From assembly GCA_014380255.1 (NCBI GenBank), contig JACMKG010000304.1, positions 1 to 6,947 of the forward strand: 6,947 nt of DNA. The letters are read 5' to 3'. Below the pieces are notes generated by a model that saw only the letters and a list, made by a program, of their open reading frames with translations, was not told where the DNA came from and did not search any database. Source of the DNA: Prolixibacteraceae bacterium (lineage in GTDB: Bacteria > Bacteroidota > Bacteroidia > Bacteroidales > Prolixibacteraceae). A program made the position numbers and the translations under genes. Positions 6,358 through 6,947 of the stretch are shown here, piece by piece (position 1 is the stretch's first letter; every line of letters starts with the position of its first letter).

Positions 6358-6947
6358 ATGATCCAGATACAAAACCTTATCAAAGCATATAATAAAGAAA
6401 TTGTGCTGAATATTCCTGAACTGACCATTGAAAAGGGTGAAATCTTTGGACTGGTAGGAAACAACGGCGCCGGAAAAACGACTATGTTTAACCTGATCCT
6501 CGATTTGATTGTAGCCAGCAAAGGTCAGGTGGTCAGCAAAGGCATCGTAGTCAGGGAATCGGAAGACTGGAAAGACTTTACCGGCTCATTTATTGATGAG
6601 ACCTTTTTAATTGGCTACCTGACGGCTGAAGAATATTTTAACTTTATTGGAGGTCTGCGCAAAATGACCAAGAGCGAGATTCAGGAATTCCTTCATTCGT
6701 ATACTGATTTCTTTAACGGTGAAATCCTGGGAAAGAAGAAGTTTTTGCGTGATTTTTCCAAGGGAAATCAAAAGAAAGCTGGCATTATTGCAGCCTTTAT
6801 GGGAAAACCCGAAGTGATAGTCCTGGATGAACCCTTTGCCAACCTGGATCCCAGTTCACAATACAAATTAAGAAGGCTGATCAAGGACTTTTCGGTGCGC
6901 AACGGCACTACCTTTTTGATATCAGATCATACCCTGGATAACATTGC
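6358..6947 (+). CDS. ABC transporter ATP-binding protein, C-terminus cut by window edge
   Basis: This is the cytoplasmic ATPase that would power the membrane protein encoded 2 nt upstream. Of an expected 230-240 residues, 196 are visible. Walker A is GNNGAGKTT (34-42), Walker B is VIVLDEPF (153-160, with Asp157 and Glu158), the D-loop is ANLDP (161-165) and the switch histidine is His191 in ISDHTLDN. Two motifs diverge from the usual form. The signature reads FSKGN (133-137) instead of LSGGQ. The Q-loop position appears to read Asp80-Glu81 in SFIDETFLIGYLT. The core for ATP hydrolysis is complete, so the enzyme is probably active. Substitutions like these occur in other export ATPases of the lantibiotic-immunity and ABC-2 kind (known in general, not checked here). 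ATG 6358 is the natural start given the tight coupling. Confidence 0.9.
   Translation, partial: MIQIQNLIKAYNKEIVLNIPELTIEKGEIFGLVGNNGAGKTTMFNLILDLIVASKGQVVSKGIVVRESEDWKDFTGSFIDETFLIGYLTAEEYFNFIGGLRKMTKSEIQEFLHSYTDFFNGEILGKKKFLRDFSKGNQKKAGIIAAFMGKPEVIVLDEPFANLDPSSQYKLRRLIKDFSVRNGTTFLISDHTLDNI

Noticed and set aside
1..6947. Search for mobile elements, CRISPR arrays, defence or toxin genes
   Set aside because: No transposase, integrase, regularly spaced repeat array, nuclease or toxin-antitoxin pattern was found on either strand.

Overview
The window reads as ordinary chromosome of a Bacteroidota bacterium, probably Bacteroidales or Marinilabiliales-like. The reasons are the protein families present (a DUF4369/thioredoxin-like lipoprotein, a Bacteroidota-type LpxH, a DUF5687-like ABC membrane protein), the absence of Shine-Dalgarno sequences, and upstream motifs that fit the Bacteroidota promoter form TTG-N19-21-TAnnTTTG. 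The taxonomic assignment is inferred from these signs; no rRNA or other marker gene lies in the window.

Layout, left to right. On the minus strand, bases 1-826 hold most of ribF, the bifunctional riboflavin kinase/FAD synthetase, cut by the window edge near its C-terminus. A gap of about 480 bp follows, holding short tandem repeats with 7-bp and 8-bp periods. On the plus strand comes a lipoprotein with a thioredoxin fold that has lost both catalytic cysteines. A near-perfect promoter then leads into a two-gene unit: lpxH (lipid A synthesis, TTG start) and, 10 nt later, a FabH-like ketoacyl-ACP synthase III. This unit ends at a strong intrinsic terminator. A second gap of about 450 bp holds that terminator, a possible 48-residue ORF, a cluster of GTATGA motifs and a promoter-like box. 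The window closes with an ABC transporter pair: a polytopic membrane protein of about 490 residues and, 2 nt downstream, its ATPase, cut by the right edge.

How the genes fit together. lpxH and the ketoacyl synthase plausibly serve envelope lipid synthesis, the first by cleaving UDP-2,3-diacylglucosamine to lipid X and the second by starting acyl chains. The last two genes form one ABC-2-type exporter of unknown substrate. ribF and the lipoprotein are divergently transcribed neighbours with no evident functional link. Three consecutive genes (ribF, the lipoprotein, lpxH) appear to use non-ATG starts, so automated starts here deserve care. I see no mobile element, CRISPR array, rRNA or tRNA. 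No clearly new system is evident; the most unusual items are the cysteine-free thioredoxin-like lipoprotein, the repeat-bearing gap and the ABC pair with divergent ATPase motifs.
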